Made by a program: the position numbers and the translations under genes. Under the pieces are notes generated by a model that was not told where the DNA came from, did not search any database, and worked only from the letters and a program-made list of their open reading frames with translations. Below, one piece after another: positions 46,147-46,825 of a stretch of 46,825 nucleotides of DNA; position 1 is the first letter of the stretch; each line of letters begins with the position of its first letter. This DNA is from an uncultured Clostridia bacterium (GTDB taxonomy: Bacteria > Bacillota > Clostridia > TANB77 > CAG-508): contig CANRED010000001.1 in the NCBI GenBank assembly GCA_947629555.1, positions 66,489 to 113,313 on the forward strand, given 5' to 3'.

Positions 46147-46680
46147 TTAAATATTGTTTTCGTCAATAATCCAATTAATTGGATTATTTTGAATATATTC
46201 TTGTATTTTATATAATTCTTTTTCATTTCTTATTACATGTTCATAATAAGATTTTTGCCATAGACAATTTTTATATTTTTCATTCACCATTGTATTATAT
46301 TTCCTAGTTGTTACAGATTTAAAGTCTTTTATTATATTTTGTAGGGAACGACGCCCTCGTCGTTCCACTATTGCTAAGCCATTATTATTATAAATACGTT
46401 CTTGATTTTCTACCGTTTCAAATCCATATTTTTTCTCTATGCAAAATTGCATTTCTCTTTGATTTGTTATTTCTATTATTCCATGTATGTGATTTGGCAT
46501 TATTATATATTCATTTATATATATGTTTTTATTTTTTGTTTGTATATTATTCCAACATTCATTAACCATTTCTCCTATTTTTGACGGAACGACGAGGGCG
46601 TCGTTCCCTACAGTGGTATTGTTAATAATTTCAGATAGCATTTTTATTTTATTTTTTGTACATATTGTTACAAAATACAT
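46147..46680 (-). CDS. REP-associated tyrosine transposase (RAYT, Y1_Tnp), 5' end interrupted
   Basis: 177 residues from ATG 46680. The HUH-type Y1 transposase core is visible: YFVTICTKNK, INEYIIMPNHIHGIIEI (HxH metal site), and the tyrosine region LWQKSYYEHVIRNEKEL with the YIQNNPINW ending. RAYT enzymes are thought to act on REP palindromes bearing a GTAG foot. The frame is open upstream as RKGIRLKNYDYSNNG, the usual RAYT start, but is blocked by TAA at 46726-46728. A better start ATG (46746, with GAGGAAA) lies six codons before that stop. Two REP copies are embedded in frame, encoding VGNDALVVP and VERRGRRSLQ. It may be a decaying or N-truncated element. Confidence 0.85.
   Translation of the reverse strand: MYFVTICTKNKIKMLSEIINNTTVGNDALVVPSKIGEMVNECWNNIQTKNKNIYINEYIIMPNHIHGIIEITNQREMQFCIEKKYGFETVENQERIYNNNGLAIVERRGRRSLQNIIKDFKSVTTRKYNTMVNEKYKNCLWQKSYYEHVIRNEKELYKIQEYIQNNPINWIIDENNI
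46340..46366 (+). repeat. REP-like palindrome, copy 9, inside the RAYT gene
   Basis: TGTAG (46340-46344) then GGAACGACG / CGTCGTTCC with loop CCCT (46345-46366). It is opposite to copy 10. In the RAYT frame it encodes the ERRGRRSLQ stretch, between the metal-site and tyrosine regions. Confidence 0.87.
46586..46612 (-). repeat. REP-like palindrome, copy 10, inside the RAYT gene
   Basis: GGAACGACG / CGTCGTTCC with loop AGGG (46586-46607) and CTACA tail, so the GTAG foot lies on the coding strand of the RAYT. It encodes VGNDALVVP in frame, before the HxH motif. Confidence 0.87.
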
Positions 46681-46746
46681 TCCATTGTTTGAATAGTCAT
46701 AATTTTTTAAACGTATTCCTTTTCTTTATGATAATTTGTTTTCCAT
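46681..46746 (-). pseudogene. Interrupted 5' end of the RAYT gene
   Basis: ATG 46746 with GAGGAAA upstream opens MENKLS, then TAA (46728-46726), then the same frame continues RKGIRLKNYDYSNNG into the called RAYT at 46680. A single base change (TAA from TAT or TAC) would explain it. Nothing is visible between 46747 and the window end except AT-rich upstream sequence. Confidence 0.65.
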
Positions 46747-46825
46747 AAATTATTTTCCTCGTATAATATATTTACAATCAATTTTATAATTTTAATTTAC
46801 ATTAAATAAATGATTGCATAAGAAA

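Overview
The window reads as chromosome of a very AT-rich, Gram-positive Clostridia-type bacterium. Coding genes favour A/T-ending codons and AGA arginine, ribosome binding sites are strong AGGAGG types, and GTG/TTG starts occur (rpoB and rsmA start at TTG). A BofC-like protein and a SpoVD/FtsI-type PASTA penicillin-binding protein suggest a spore former. No rRNA, tRNA, CRISPR array or prophage is visible. Most genes lie on the minus strand.

Layout. 1-1550: a metal-resistance operon (CadC-type ArsR regulator, free HMA metallochaperone, metal P-type ATPase cut by the window edge) with a clear operator/promoter. 1759-4457: an overlapping pair best read as MurD2 and MurL, a rare route that puts D-Glu into peptidoglycan by epimerising UDP-MurNAc-Ala-L-Glu. 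4627-15298: rpsT, bofC-like, comEC, an SH3/NlpC-P60 hydrolase, mtaD, alr and a frameshifted addB. 15485-17910: plus-strand lemA, htpX and a compositionally foreign orphan membrane protein. 17962-22792: tatD and two large paralogues built from tandem 73-residue HTH-like repeats fused to a sigma-70-region-2-like domain; these are the strongest candidate for an undescribed system. 22971-28042: acpS, a GT39 mannosyltransferase, a WG-repeat protein and a frameshifted GH25-LysM lysozyme. 28228-34760: AI-2E transporter, exoIII and Ogg (base excision repair), YitT, an Elp3-like radical SAM protein, rnc and rsmA. 34964-46680: PASTA PBP, rpoC, rpoB with a long leader, an acyl-ACP thioesterase and a REP-associated tyrosine transposase (RAYT).

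A family of REP-like palindromes (9-bp stem, 4-nt loop, GTAG foot) is scattered through the window in at least ten copies: between genes, twice between rpoB and rpoC, and twice inside the RAYT gene itself. The GTAG foot is the signature recognised by known RAYT enzymes, so the repeat family and its probable mobiliser sit together here.

Two genes (addB, GH25 lysozyme) carry single-nucleotide frameshifts and the RAYT has a premature stop near its 5' end. These may be genuine decay or assembly errors.
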